Notes under the pieces: model-generated
Told to the model about the DNA's origin: nothing
The model's input: the letters and a program-made list of their open reading frames with translations, nothing else
Databases searched by the model: none
Made by a program: the position numbers and the translations under genes
In this document: one piece after another, positions 46,591 to 54,880 of the stretch
How the letters are laid out: each line of letters opens with the position of its first letter
Numbering within the stretch: the stretch's first letter is position 1
From: Candidatus Saccharimonadota bacterium
GTDB taxonomy: Bacteria; Patescibacteriota; Saccharimonadia; Saccharimonadales; UBA10212
Direction of reading: 5' to 3'
Length of the DNA: 64,000 nucleotides
Assembly (NCBI GenBank): GCA_016176605.1
Contig: JACOWW010000002.1
Location: 64,846 to 128,845, forward strand

Positions 46591-46824
46591 ATGGAAGACC
46601 CGTATAGATGCAGAGAAAGTTGCGGTCCGTCCTACGTTAGTGACGGCTGGGGCTGGGTTGAAAATGGCTTCGGACAAGAATTGCTTGTGAAATTGCCGCT
46701 ATCACCCGAAGAACCCGAAGCGCCGAACGAACATTTGGTTAATACATATGCTCGAGCTGAACGGCAATATCGGTCGCGTTGGCGCGAAGTGGCAAGCAGA
46801 TTAATACTCGCAATAAAAGAATGA
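46591..46824 (+). CDS. Hypothetical small protein
   Basis: About 77 residues from ATG 46591 (an in-frame GTG at 46567 would overlap the GNAT gene). It begins MEDPYRCRESCGPSYVSDGWGWVENGFG, has two nearby cysteines, and ends with a basic helix (ARAERQYRSRWREVASRLILA). No family recognised. Its TGA overlaps the next ATG, so it is part of the same translated run. Confidence 0.5.
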   Translation: MEDPYRCRESCGPSYVSDGWGWVENGFGQELLVKLPLSPEEPEAPNEHLVNTYARAERQYRSRWREVASRLILAIKE

Positions 46825-47501
46825 AACTTTTACTTACATCAAACGGTCTGTCGAATGATTCAATTGCACAAGCATTTGCAGAACTTATAGATAAGAAACC
46901 AGAAAAAGCAAAAGTTGCATTTATTCCCACGGCGGCCAATCCTGAACGAAACAACAAAAAATGGTTAATTGACGACCTTTATCGGATAAAAAGACTGGGC
47001 TACTTTGTTGATATTGTTGAATTAACGGCATTCAAATCTAGGGAATTGACCAAAATTTTAAAACCAATGGATGCTATCTTTGTGGGTGGCGGCAACACCT
47101 TTTATCTAAGCTATTGGATGCAACAAAGTGGTCTTTTTGATATGTTGCCGAAGTTTTTGAAAACTAAGGTTTATGCCGGTATTAGCGCCGGAAGCATAAT
47201 CGCTGGTACTAGTCTGCTACCATCTAAAGCCATTAAAAATGGCTACATAGATGAGCACTACTATGAAAAAAGTGTTCCGGGTGAAGGATCGGATAAAGCG
47301 CTAAAGCTGGTCAATATCATTTTCCGGCCACACCTAAATTCCGAATTTTCCCCAATGGTGACAGAAGAAAATCTAGCCAAAATTGCCCCAAAACTCGATT
47401 ACCCGATGTATGCACTCGACGATAATTCTGCCCTTAAAATCATTGACGGAAATATTGAAGTTATTTCTGAAGACAACTGGAAGCTGTATGAAAATAACTA
47501 G
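46821..47501 (+). CDS. Peptidase S51 family (dipeptidase E-like)
   Basis: 226 residues from ATG 46821 (inside the ORF-track call). VAFIPTAANPE, then MDAIFVGGGNTFYLSYWMQ and the nucleophile elbow YAGISAGSII are characteristic of S51 serine peptidases (alpha-aspartyl dipeptidase, cyanophycinase). The catalytic Ser is in GISAGS. Probably a cytoplasmic aspartyl-dipeptidase-like enzyme that helps recycle peptides. Overlaps both neighbours. Confidence 0.88.
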   Translation: MKLLLTSNGLSNDSIAQAFAELIDKKPEKAKVAFIPTAANPERNNKKWLIDDLYRIKRLGYFVDIVELTAFKSRELTKILKPMDAIFVGGGNTFYLSYWMQQSGLFDMLPKFLKTKVYAGISAGSIIAGTSLLPSKAIKNGYIDEHYYEKSVPGEGSDKALKLVNIIFRPHLNSEFSPMVTEENLAKIAPKLDYPMYALDDNSALKIIDGNIEVISEDNWKLYENN

Positions 47502-48102
47502 ATATACGCAGAGCTGTCTTTTGATTGAAGATGGCGGGAGTAAGATTCTGATTGATCCGAGCGGCGAAGATTCGGCAGTAGATTTTGGTAAGCTGGACGG
47601 CGTTTTATATACTCATGAACACGGCGATCATTTTGATCCGGCGCTTTGCAAAAAGTTCATGGAGCAGGGAATTGCCGTTTATGTCAACGCCAGCACAGCC
47701 AAGCAGATCGAGGGCAAGCCAAACGTAGTTAAAGATGGCCAAGAATTTAGCGCCGGCAGTTTCAAAATCAAAGTAATCGAACTGCCGCATTGCCCGATGC
47801 CCAATGGCAGCGCCGGTCCGCAAAACACAGGATATCTGATTAACCAAAAATTATTCCACCCTGGCGATGGAAAAGAACTGAAAGGCTTACAAGTAAATAA
47901 CCTAGCAGTTCCAATAACCGGGCCGGATATTTCAATGCGTGACGCCTTTGATTTTTTGAAGCAAGTCGACGCTAAAATTGGCATTCCTATTCACTACGAC
48001 AAACTTGGCGCCAATGCAGGCGTCTACGCAGAATTTGCCGAACGCCTGCAGATGCCATTTGAAATTCACGCCCTTCAAAACAACGAAAGTCTAAAAATCT
48101 AA
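47488..48102 (+). CDS. Metallo-beta-lactamase superfamily hydrolase
   Basis: 204 residues from ATG 47488, overlapping the S51 gene by 14 bases. The motif HEHGDHFD supplies the HxHxDH metal ligands; later His ligands are in ELPHCPMP and PIHYDK. The short UlaG/YtnP-like fold is compatible with a lactonase or phosphodiesterase-like enzyme. Substrate unknown. It is the last gene of the accessory run before the pyr leader. Confidence 0.85.
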   Translation: MKITRYTQSCLLIEDGGSKILIDPSGEDSAVDFGKLDGVLYTHEHGDHFDPALCKKFMEQGIAVYVNASTAKQIEGKPNVVKDGQEFSAGSFKIKVIELPHCPMPNGSAGPQNTGYLINQKLFHPGDGKELKGLQVNNLAVPITGPDISMRDAFDFLKQVDAKIGIPIHYDKLGANAGVYAEFAERLQMPFEIHALQNNESLKI

Positions 48103-48121
48103 ATGTAAAAAGATAAAAGGC

Positions 48122-48150
48122 TTGACAAATCTTTAAAACTTTCTGACAAT
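48122..48150 (+). promoter_or_regulatory. Promoter of the pyrDBC operon
   Basis: TTGACA (48122-48127), 17-base spacer, GACAAT (48145-48150). The predicted start near 48157 is one base before the ATG of the leader ORF. Confidence 0.65.
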
Positions 48151-48157
48151 AGTGCCA

Positions 48158-48274
48158 ATGTCTGAATCAGAAACCAGACAAAAATGGGAAGAGTTTAAAG
48201 GGCGGCAGCTCGAAGCAATAGCTCCGGTAACGGAGCTATTTTTTTATTCGCTGATCGGAATGGAGGACAAATGA
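48158..48274 (+). CDS. Leader peptide of the pyr operon
   Basis: A 38-residue ORF beginning MSESETRQKWEEFKGRQ. It reads through the intrinsic terminator, with ELFFYS encoded by the stem end and T-run, and ends in GMEDK with its TGA overlapping the pyrD ATG. This is the same arrangement as the pyrL leader of E. coli pyrBI, where translation through the terminator permits read-through. It also carries the pyrD ribosome-binding site GGAGG within its last codons. Confidence 0.65.
   Translation: MSESETRQKWEEFKGRQLEAIAPVTELFFYSLIGMEDK
48217..48245 (+). terminator. Intrinsic terminator inside the pyr leader ORF
   Basis: AATAGCTCCG-GTAA-CGGAGCTATT is a perfect 10-bp stem with a tetraloop, followed by a run of seven T (overlapping the stem end). 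It lies 25 bases upstream of pyrD and within the leader ORF. Confidence 0.85.
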
Positions 48275-49296
48275 GCGAAGCACTACAGCTGCCGTCGTTA
48301 GATGAGTGCGTATTCTCTGAATTTGAAATTAATTTTCCGTTTGGTCCGTCGGCTGGAACGATTAACGGTACCAATGAAGAACTGTTATTACATAGAGCAT
48401 TGGATTCACTTCGTTCGCCAGCTGATTTGACTAAAACCGGCTCCTTTACATGGAATCACCAAGAAGGTAACGAGGCTAAATACGGCCGCTGCTACTATCA
48501 CAACCCGATTACCGGTGAAACTGGCAACTGTATGGGAATGCCAAATATTGGTTACCGACGAGGGACAGAACTTCACCCACGTTTGCAAAATGTGGCAGAC
48601 CAGCTGGGCAAGCTGCTGATTCCCAGCATTTCGGTTGGTAAAGGAGCTATTGCTGTCGAGGCTTTGCCTAAAATGGCCTACGCTTTTGCCAAAGCCGGCG
48701 CAAAAATAATTGAGATTAACTACAACTGCCCGAATATTATCAGAGAAGATGGCTCACGTGAACCGGTTATGGGTTATGAGCCCGATATACTGTTTGGGGT
48801 ACACGACAAAGTTTTCGAAGAGGTTGGTTCCGAAGCTATTATTGTCATAAATCTGCCACCCTATATTGACCAATATCGGCATTTAATTCCGGCTGTTGTT
48901 AAGGGTCTTCACCAGGCACGGGGCAAAATAGCCGTAAACGTCTCAAATACAATCGGCGACCGACAAGTCTTTACCGAAAGTGGGGAACCAGCACTTGACG
49001 TACCTGGTAATCTAGGTGGTCTCAGCGGTCCAGCAACTGTAGACATGGCCAGAAACCAACTGGACATTTTTCGGCACGCCTTACCAAGGCGCATTGGTAT
49101 TATTAGCTGTAATGGCGTATTTAACGGACAAGAGGTATTTCACCGCGTCCATAATCAAGGGGCTGACCTAACGGCTGGAGCGACCGTATTTTTTGAGAAC
49201 GAAACAAGAGGCTTGAGTTACGGCGAGACAGCTTTCCGGATAGCTAAAGAATACGCCCATGTTCAAAACTCGGTGTTAGAGGAGGTACCTACATAA
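48271..49296 (+). CDS. pyrD: Dihydroorotate dehydrogenase-like protein (class 1 fold)
   Basis: FMN TIM-barrel enzyme that oxidises dihydroorotate. EINYNCPNI, NVSNTIGDR, GGLSGPA and GIISCNGVFNGQEV match the conserved FMN- and substrate-binding segments. At 341 residues it is slightly longer than class 1A enzymes. The catalytic base is not certain from sequence alone. First structural gene of pyrDBC behind a leader-ORF attenuator. Confidence 0.85.
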   Translation: MSEALQLPSLDECVFSEFEINFPFGPSAGTINGTNEELLLHRALDSLRSPADLTKTGSFTWNHQEGNEAKYGRCYYHNPITGETGNCMGMPNIGYRRGTELHPRLQNVADQLGKLLIPSISVGKGAIAVEALPKMAYAFAKAGAKIIEINYNCPNIIREDGSREPVMGYEPDILFGVHDKVFEEVGSEAIIVINLPPYIDQYRHLIPAVVKGLHQARGKIAVNVSNTIGDRQVFTESGEPALDVPGNLGGLSGPATVDMARNQLDIFRHALPRRIGIISCNGVFNGQEVFHRVHNQGADLTAGATVFFENETRGLSYGETAFRIAKEYAHVQNSVLEEVPT

Positions 49297-49364
49297 TATT
49301 TTCGAATTAGAGCGCAAAGGGGGTGGCGAATAATAAACGTAATTATTAAAGTAAAGGACATCAA

Positions 49365-50462
49365 ATGGCAGTAACACAAGAAACAATGATAGTGGATGTA
49401 GATGGTGAAACAATTGATATATCAGGTGTAATTCAGCCTATAGATGGTGATGCAAGCGGTAAAAATTTACTTTGCATGCAGCAGCTTAACGCTGAAGGTA
49501 TACAACCATACATTGACGAAGCCTACGCTGCCGAGTTAATCATTAAAAATCGCTCGCGAAACGGTATAAACTTATTGCCACATGTTGTTTTAAAAGCCGT
49601 CATGCGGCAGCCATCAACTAGAACTGGCGGAAGTATCACGACAGCCATGAGGAAGCTGGGCGGTACGGCCGAACTTATCAGTGGCATGCACAGCTCTTCG
49701 GAAGCTAAAGGGGAAACGTTAGCTGACTCGTGGGTAGCTTTCGCAACACAGGCCGATATTATAGGTACACGTACAGCAGAAGATTGGGGCCCGGCATTGG
49801 CCGCTCATGCCATTAATGAGGCGGTGGAGTATGGCCAACTTTGGCAACGCGTGCCGGTTATTAATTTAGGTGATGGCCGCAATGAGCATCCCACCCAAGC
49901 TCTTGGAGATTTATTTACTATTCACAAACGCTTTAAAAGATTTGAAGGATTAAGACTTGCCGTGGTTGGTGACCATGAGCGGTATCGTGCTCACCATTCT
50001 TTGATGCTTGGCGCCGCAGCAGTGGGCATGGAAATCATAGTAGTTGAATCGCCTGCCGCGCCCATACCTTCATCGTTAGTGGAATTACTTGGCGCTAATC
50101 TTGTTGCTCGCCATGGGGATTTGGACATAGCTATGGCTGACACTGATGTCTTGTACCTGGGTCGTAACCCTGATGAGTACACGAAAAAAGATGACGAAGA
50201 TGAAGAAATAGTCCGGAGAGAAAAGGCTCGGAGTGAGCAGTTGGCCGCAGACTATGAAGGCTGGATAGTTGATTATGACAGGCTCCAGCGGATGAAGCCT
50301 GGCTCCATTGTCATGCATCCACGGCCGAGGCGTGATGAGCTGAACCCCGATGCTGATAGCGACCCTAGAATGAAAGATGTAGAACAAATGGCCAATATGA
50401 TTCCTATGCGTATGGCTATTATCGCCCGGCATCTTGGCAAATCAATCGTAGAACACGTCTAA
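49365..50462 (+). CDS. pyrB: Aspartate carbamoyltransferase
   Basis: Forms carbamoyl-aspartate from carbamoyl phosphate and aspartate. RQPSTRTGGSITTAMRKLGG contains the STRT phosphate-binding motif, and EHPTQALGDLFTI the HPTQ motif. The usual HPGP loop is altered to HPRPRRDELN, and the protein is longer (365) than the typical 310, with an N-terminal extension and an acidic stretch (KKDDEDEE). No pyrI regulatory subunit is adjacent. AAAGGA precedes the ATG. Confidence 0.9.
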   Translation: MAVTQETMIVDVDGETIDISGVIQPIDGDASGKNLLCMQQLNAEGIQPYIDEAYAAELIIKNRSRNGINLLPHVVLKAVMRQPSTRTGGSITTAMRKLGGTAELISGMHSSSEAKGETLADSWVAFATQADIIGTRTAEDWGPALAAHAINEAVEYGQLWQRVPVINLGDGRNEHPTQALGDLFTIHKRFKRFEGLRLAVVGDHERYRAHHSLMLGAAAVGMEIIVVESPAAPIPSSLVELLGANLVARHGDLDIAMADTDVLYLGRNPDEYTKKDDEDEEIVRREKARSEQLAADYEGWIVDYDRLQRMKPGSIVMHPRPRRDELNPDADSDPRMKDVEQMANMIPMRMAIIARHLGKSIVEHV

Positions 50463-50477
50463 CACCTCCCATCACCT

Positions 50478-51599
50478 ATGCCGAAGTTGCCTGAAACCAT
50501 AACCATCCCCAGCGCGGTGGACATACACGTCCATTTGCGTGAGCCGAGTACTAATAAAGCTGAAACTATTGAGAGCGGTTCAAAGGCAGCTTTACTGGGA
50601 GGTTTTGCTCTAATTTGCGATATGTCTAATAATCCTGGCCGACCTACATGGACGCTCAGAAGAACTATGGATAAACACAATCGTATTTGGCGGACATCAT
50701 ATATTCCGGTAGCGACTTATGCCGGTTCGCAACCAGAATCAAATAACGAACGGGAACTGCCTAAAATGGCGCCTTTAAGTATAGGTCTTAAGTCTTACTT
50801 GGGAGAAACCACCGGCAACAGCAGAGAATATGCAGCTGCTGACTTTAAAGATATTTGGCAGCTTTGGGATTTGCTAGCCCCAGAAAAACCGATTATGATC
50901 CACCGCGGTAGCGCTGACCTAGATGAAATAATAAGCTTTACGGCTGGCGAACTGGGGCATCGCACCCATATTTGCCATACCAATCATCCAGATGAAGTCG
51001 AGATTGTACACCGAGCGAAGAGGGAAGGTCTACCGGTTACAATCGGCGTGTGTCCGCACCACATTTTTAAGACTTCGCATGATGTTCTGACGGAGGGCGA
51101 ATTCGCCAAAATGCAGCCGCCATTAGCCCACCAGACTGACACCGAAAAATTAATGCACCTGTTAGCAGAGGGGTACATTGATATAGTCGAATCCGACCAC
51201 GCACCGCACACTAAAGCCAAAAAATGGGGAGCAGAGCATACTAGTGGTTCGTGTTACGGTGTGCCGGGGATAGAATTTGTTATACCGCTTCTACTCCGTG
51301 CCGAGAAAAAAGGTCGAATTTCCCGAGAACGGATTGTCAACGCCACGTCCACTATGCCGGCATATATTGTTGGACTTAGTCTTTCACCCTATACAAAGGT
51401 TACTTGGGCAATGGAGGAATTTAGGATTGAGGACGAACAGGAGCAGGTGATATCTGGCTCAGGCTGGACGCCATACTTGGGTATGCTGGCTGTTGGAAAA
51501 GTTCAAAGAGCAACAGTGAAGGACAAAGAACTTATCTGCGATGGCCTAATTGTTGGCGAGAAGCCCCAAATCGTGACTCGCCGCGGTACCATAATCTAG
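50478..51599 (+). CDS. pyrC: Dihydroorotase
   Basis: Cyclises carbamoyl-aspartate to dihydroorotate. The amidohydrolase motifs are intact: DIHVHLREP (HxH), GLKSYLGE with the Lys to be carbamoylated, HRGSADLDE and THICHTN for the metal His residues, and IVESDHAPHT for the catalytic Asp. 373 residues, 15 bases after pyrB. Its 3' end overlaps the convergent unknown gene by 4 bases. Confidence 0.93.
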   Translation: MPKLPETITIPSAVDIHVHLREPSTNKAETIESGSKAALLGGFALICDMSNNPGRPTWTLRRTMDKHNRIWRTSYIPVATYAGSQPESNNERELPKMAPLSIGLKSYLGETTGNSREYAAADFKDIWQLWDLLAPEKPIMIHRGSADLDEIISFTAGELGHRTHICHTNHPDEVEIVHRAKREGLPVTIGVCPHHIFKTSHDVLTEGEFAKMQPPLAHQTDTEKLMHLLAEGYIDIVESDHAPHTKAKKWGAEHTSGSCYGVPGIEFVIPLLLRAEKKGRISRERIVNATSTMPAYIVGLSLSPYTKVTWAMEEFRIEDEQEQVISGSGWTPYLGMLAVGKVQRATVKDKELICDGLIVGEKPQIVTRRGTII

Positions 51600-53200
51600 A
51601 CAATCATAAATAACTCCGCATTATCAGTGCTCACTAGTCTTTCTGCTACTAATTTCTTAAAATTAGGGATACTGCCGCAGTACTTATAAATTGAATTCGT
51701 GCTGGGTAACTCGCTCGATGTTTCTGCTTCTTTATGTCCCGGTATCATACCGTCATTCTTCCGGGCATATCTTACGCCGGCGCTAATGCATGTTTCCAGA
51801 TTGACCCTTTGCCGATAGGTCCGCCTGCCTTCCTTGAGGAACTGTTCAAAGCCGCCGATTTTCTTTACCATCTTCCATGTAGGACCATCTCTACCGTCTT
51901 TTGTTCTTTGTCTTATTATTTTCCCTGAAACCTCACCATTATTTTCTTCCGCGATTTCATCTATCCATTGTGTCCACTCTTCAAACTCCCAGTGACTGAA
52001 GCGGCCCTTCTTCATTTTTGGACGATCAATTGCGGCATGGAAGCCATACACGCCTTCCTCGAATGAGTTTTCTATGGCGTGCTCTGAAGGTCCCTGATCA
52101 AACAACTGGTGAGCGCGGCGAATAATCCGCGCAGTAATCTCTCTATCATAAGGTTCGAGAATGTCGAGCAGCCATTTGCCGTATCGTATGTAGTCTTTTT
52201 TTCGCCACTCATGATATTTTAAAGGGTTACGATCCAAAGGGTCTAGTTTAACACTCTGATCGAGCAGCAATTCTCCGAGTTTACGGATATTCTTCCTCCA
52301 ATTTTTAGGCACACGTTCTGCCTGCTTCGGAGTTAAGAATTTTCGTGTCTTTGTATCATAGTATGAATTAGGGTCAGGTAGTTTAACGGGAGGTATGGGC
52401 GTCCCAGCCCTCTTAATATCCTCCAGCATCCTTTGCCTAATACCAGGGAAAATATAATCAAAATCTGGACCTACAGCCGCTAACTCAACATCATCTGCCG
52501 ATAAGCTAGAGTTACTTTTTATAATTTCTGATTGGAAGGAAGACAAAACAGCCTCGTTGCGTACGTTGACACCAAGTACAATGTTTAGCTTTCTGTCACG
52601 AATTTTCTGCTCATCTTCATTTTCAGAAAAATGGACTAGTTGTTCCACCAGCTGCCACCTTTTGTATCGGGTTATCTTTTCAGAGGGTGGTATTTCAATA
52701 TCCAGTAGTATTGCTCGATCCCATCGGGATTTATCGCCATTTGATTCTCTTTCCAGCTGCTGGAAGCTCTTATTTTTGAGGATGGCCATAAAGAGTTTAT
52801 CTGGCAATAACCCCTTTGACCTGCTTGCCAGTATCTCGTCTAGGACTTTAACTTCATAGTCTTGTCTTTGGGCGAGATCATCCTCGTAATAACTTTGGAT
52901 TAAAGATTGTAATTCCGCTGTGTTCTCACACTGAGTAGCCCGCATAATTTCTTCAGGAGGGTAGTCTACGTAGCTATTTTTATAGAGTGCTTCTAGGTTG
53001 TCTTCATTTGGCAGGACCCCGCCTGATGCAAGGGCGTAGTCTACCGCAGTTTGGATGCCTGAAATAAAAATGTACTGGTCTTTTTCCCACTGTTTTAGTT
53101 CCTCGGGTGTACGTTTAGAGAGGAGAGAGTTAAATTTTGGTTGTTTCGAAAAAGAGGGCTGTGGCAATTCCACCGTTTGGACCACGGGGTTTTTCTCCAT
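51596..53200 (-). CDS. Large hypothetical protein with helical DNA-binding-like C-terminus
   Basis: 534 residues, highly charged, no signal peptide or membrane segment. I do not recognise a family. The C-terminal region has two modules with the look of short HTH-like repeats: DGPTWKMVKKIGGFEQFLKEG and NSIYKYCGSIPNFKKLVAERL. A similar layout, ALASGGVLPNEDNLEALYKN, occurs near the N-terminus. Such GG-F or GS-F modules resemble the helix-turn-helix repeats attached to some homing or helicase-like proteins, but no nuclease motif is visible. Isolated on the minus strand between pyrC and a GH1 gene. Confidence 0.6.
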   Translation of the reverse strand: MEKNPVVQTVELPQPSFSKQPKFNSLLSKRTPEELKQWEKDQYIFISGIQTAVDYALASGGVLPNEDNLEALYKNSYVDYPPEEIMRATQCENTAELQSLIQSYYEDDLAQRQDYEVKVLDEILASRSKGLLPDKLFMAILKNKSFQQLERESNGDKSRWDRAILLDIEIPPSEKITRYKRWQLVEQLVHFSENEDEQKIRDRKLNIVLGVNVRNEAVLSSFQSEIIKSNSSLSADDVELAAVGPDFDYIFPGIRQRMLEDIKRAGTPIPPVKLPDPNSYYDTKTRKFLTPKQAERVPKNWRKNIRKLGELLLDQSVKLDPLDRNPLKYHEWRKKDYIRYGKWLLDILEPYDREITARIIRRAHQLFDQGPSEHAIENSFEEGVYGFHAAIDRPKMKKGRFSHWEFEEWTQWIDEIAEENNGEVSGKIIRQRTKDGRDGPTWKMVKKIGGFEQFLKEGRRTYRQRVNLETCISAGVRYARKNDGMIPGHKEAETSSELPSTNSIYKYCGSIPNFKKLVAERLVSTDNAELFMIV

Positions 53201-53270
53201 AGCTCCTTACATTATTTACACTTTGATTATAACATAAGTACAACTGTGCCTATTTGCTACAATAAAGCTA

Positions 53271-54611
53271 ATGTCGAAAGATAAAAATTTCAAATTTCCG
53301 GAAGGGTTTTTGTGGGGCGCGAGTGTTTCGTCTCACCAGGTGGAAGGGAATAATCACAACCAGTGGAGCGAGTGGGAGCTGGCTCACGCCAATGAGCTGG
53401 CAGCAACGGCCGAAAAAAGACTGGCCCACTGGCTGCCTACTTGGAACGAGATAAAAGACCAAGCAGAGAATCCGACCAACTATATCAGCGGCCAGGCCGT
53501 TGAGCATTATCAGCGCTACGAAGCCGATTTTGATCTAGTAAAAAAACTTAACCTTAATGCTCTACGGTTTGGCGTCGAGTGGTCGCGCATCGAGCCGCAG
53601 GAAGGCCAGTGGGATCAAGCTGCCATCGACTACTACAAAAAATATATTGCCGAGCTTAAAAACCGCGGCCTCCAGCCGGTGATTAATTTATGGCATTGGA
53701 CACTGCCGGTTTGGTTCGCAGATAAAGGCGGCTTTGTCCATCGTCGCAATACCGACTACTTTGTTCGGTTTGTAGAGCGGATCGCTAAAGATTTGATTGT
53801 GCCTTGCAAATGGGTGCTGACGGTTAACGAGCCCAATACTTATATCGGCATGAGTTATTTGGAAGGACACTGGCCACCCCAAAAATATAATCCGATTGAG
53901 GCCGCTCAAGTTTACTATAATTTGGCCATAGCCCACCGTCGTATATATCAGCTGCTTAAAAAAATGGAGCCACAGTTAATGGTTGGTGTAGCCACACAGT
54001 GCAACAACAACCAGCCTAAACGGCCGCGCAATCTTATAGATAAATTTGTTGCCGGCTCGGCTAATTATGTCTGGAACTGGTGGTTTTTGAATCGAGTCAG
54101 AAAACATCAGGACTTTGTCGGCTTTAATTATTATTTTACCGACTATTTCAAAGGGCTCATCAGAAAAAATCCGATGCGCCACTACCGAGATCCGCATCGA
54201 ACCGGTCGTTTAGGCCACCGAGGCCCATTTAAAGCAAGACGCCATAATCCACCGGGCCCTCTAAATGACCTAGGCTGGTACATGGAGCCTTCAAGCATTT
54301 ATAAGATTATTAGACAGATAGCCAAGAAGTATAAGCAGCCCGTTTTGGTAACAGAGAATGGCGTGGCCGATAGGCACGATCAGTACCGTAAGTGGTGGAT
54401 AGAAGAGACGCTATTGGCTATCGAGAAAGCTAATGCCCATGGCGCAAATGTTATCGGCTATTTCCATTGGAGCTTGCTGGATAACTTTGAATGGAACGCT
54501 GGTTGGTGGCCGAAGTTTGGGCTGGTCGCCGTTGACAGGGAACATGGCATGAAACGAACAATTCGGGAAAGCGCGAAATGGTACGCCGCTAAGATAAAGG
54601 AGTTATCTTAG
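53271..54611 (+). CDS. GH1 family beta-glucosidase
   Basis: Hydrolyses beta-linked disaccharides or glycosides, intracellular (no signal peptide). FPEGFLWGASVSSHQVEGNNHNQWSEWE is the GH1 N-terminal signature, the acid/base Glu is in LTVNEPNT (near residue 186), and the nucleophile Glu is in VTENGV (near 361). HWSLLDNFEWNAGW is also standard. 446 residues. TACAAT (53258-53263) ends 7 bases before the ATG. Specificity cannot be told from the sequence; phospho-glycoside binding residues are not obvious. Confidence 0.94.
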   Translation: MSKDKNFKFPEGFLWGASVSSHQVEGNNHNQWSEWELAHANELAATAEKRLAHWLPTWNEIKDQAENPTNYISGQAVEHYQRYEADFDLVKKLNLNALRFGVEWSRIEPQEGQWDQAAIDYYKKYIAELKNRGLQPVINLWHWTLPVWFADKGGFVHRRNTDYFVRFVERIAKDLIVPCKWVLTVNEPNTYIGMSYLEGHWPPQKYNPIEAAQVYYNLAIAHRRIYQLLKKMEPQLMVGVATQCNNNQPKRPRNLIDKFVAGSANYVWNWWFLNRVRKHQDFVGFNYYFTDYFKGLIRKNPMRHYRDPHRTGRLGHRGPFKARRHNPPGPLNDLGWYMEPSSIYKIIRQIAKKYKQPVLVTENGVADRHDQYRKWWIEETLLAIEKANAHGANVIGYFHWSLLDNFEWNAGWWPKFGLVAVDREHGMKRTIRESAKWYAAKIKELS

Positions 54612-54870
54612 CTGTTATCCGTTTACCCAGCACTTAGCTCGAGCCTCTAAGATACTTGAGCTAAGTGCTGGGTTTACCGTTATCGATGATCAATGGCTAA
54701 TGGCTAATGGTAAATGTATGGCCTGCCCCGCACTAAAGCCTGAGCGTAGTAGTCTGCAATCAGATTATAGAGCTTCAAGATTTAGTGCTGGGGTAAATGG
54801 TAAATTGTAAAGGGTAAATGGTGGACTTGTCCGCAATAAGCTTGATCTTTTTGATACTTTGTGCTAGTAT
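54612..54870. repeat. Iterated-word block with two hairpins after the GH1 gene
   Basis: A short GTTATCCGTTTACC word lies on the left and repeats of GGTAAATGG / TAATGGTAAATG on the right. Embedded are a perfect 15-bp stem CCCAGCACTTAGCTC/GAGCTAAGTGCTGGG (about 54625-54671) and a related CCCCGCACTAAA / TTTAGTGCTGGGG hairpin (about 54724-54794). The second hairpin is a diverged copy of the first. No gene is seen in this gap. Confidence 0.65.
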
Positions 54871-54880
54871 ATAAATTGTT

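Noticed and set aside
47383-47487. Longer start of the metallo-beta-lactamase gene
   Set aside because: The extra 35 residues are out-of-frame translation of the S51 peptidase; the fold starts at MKITRYTQSC.
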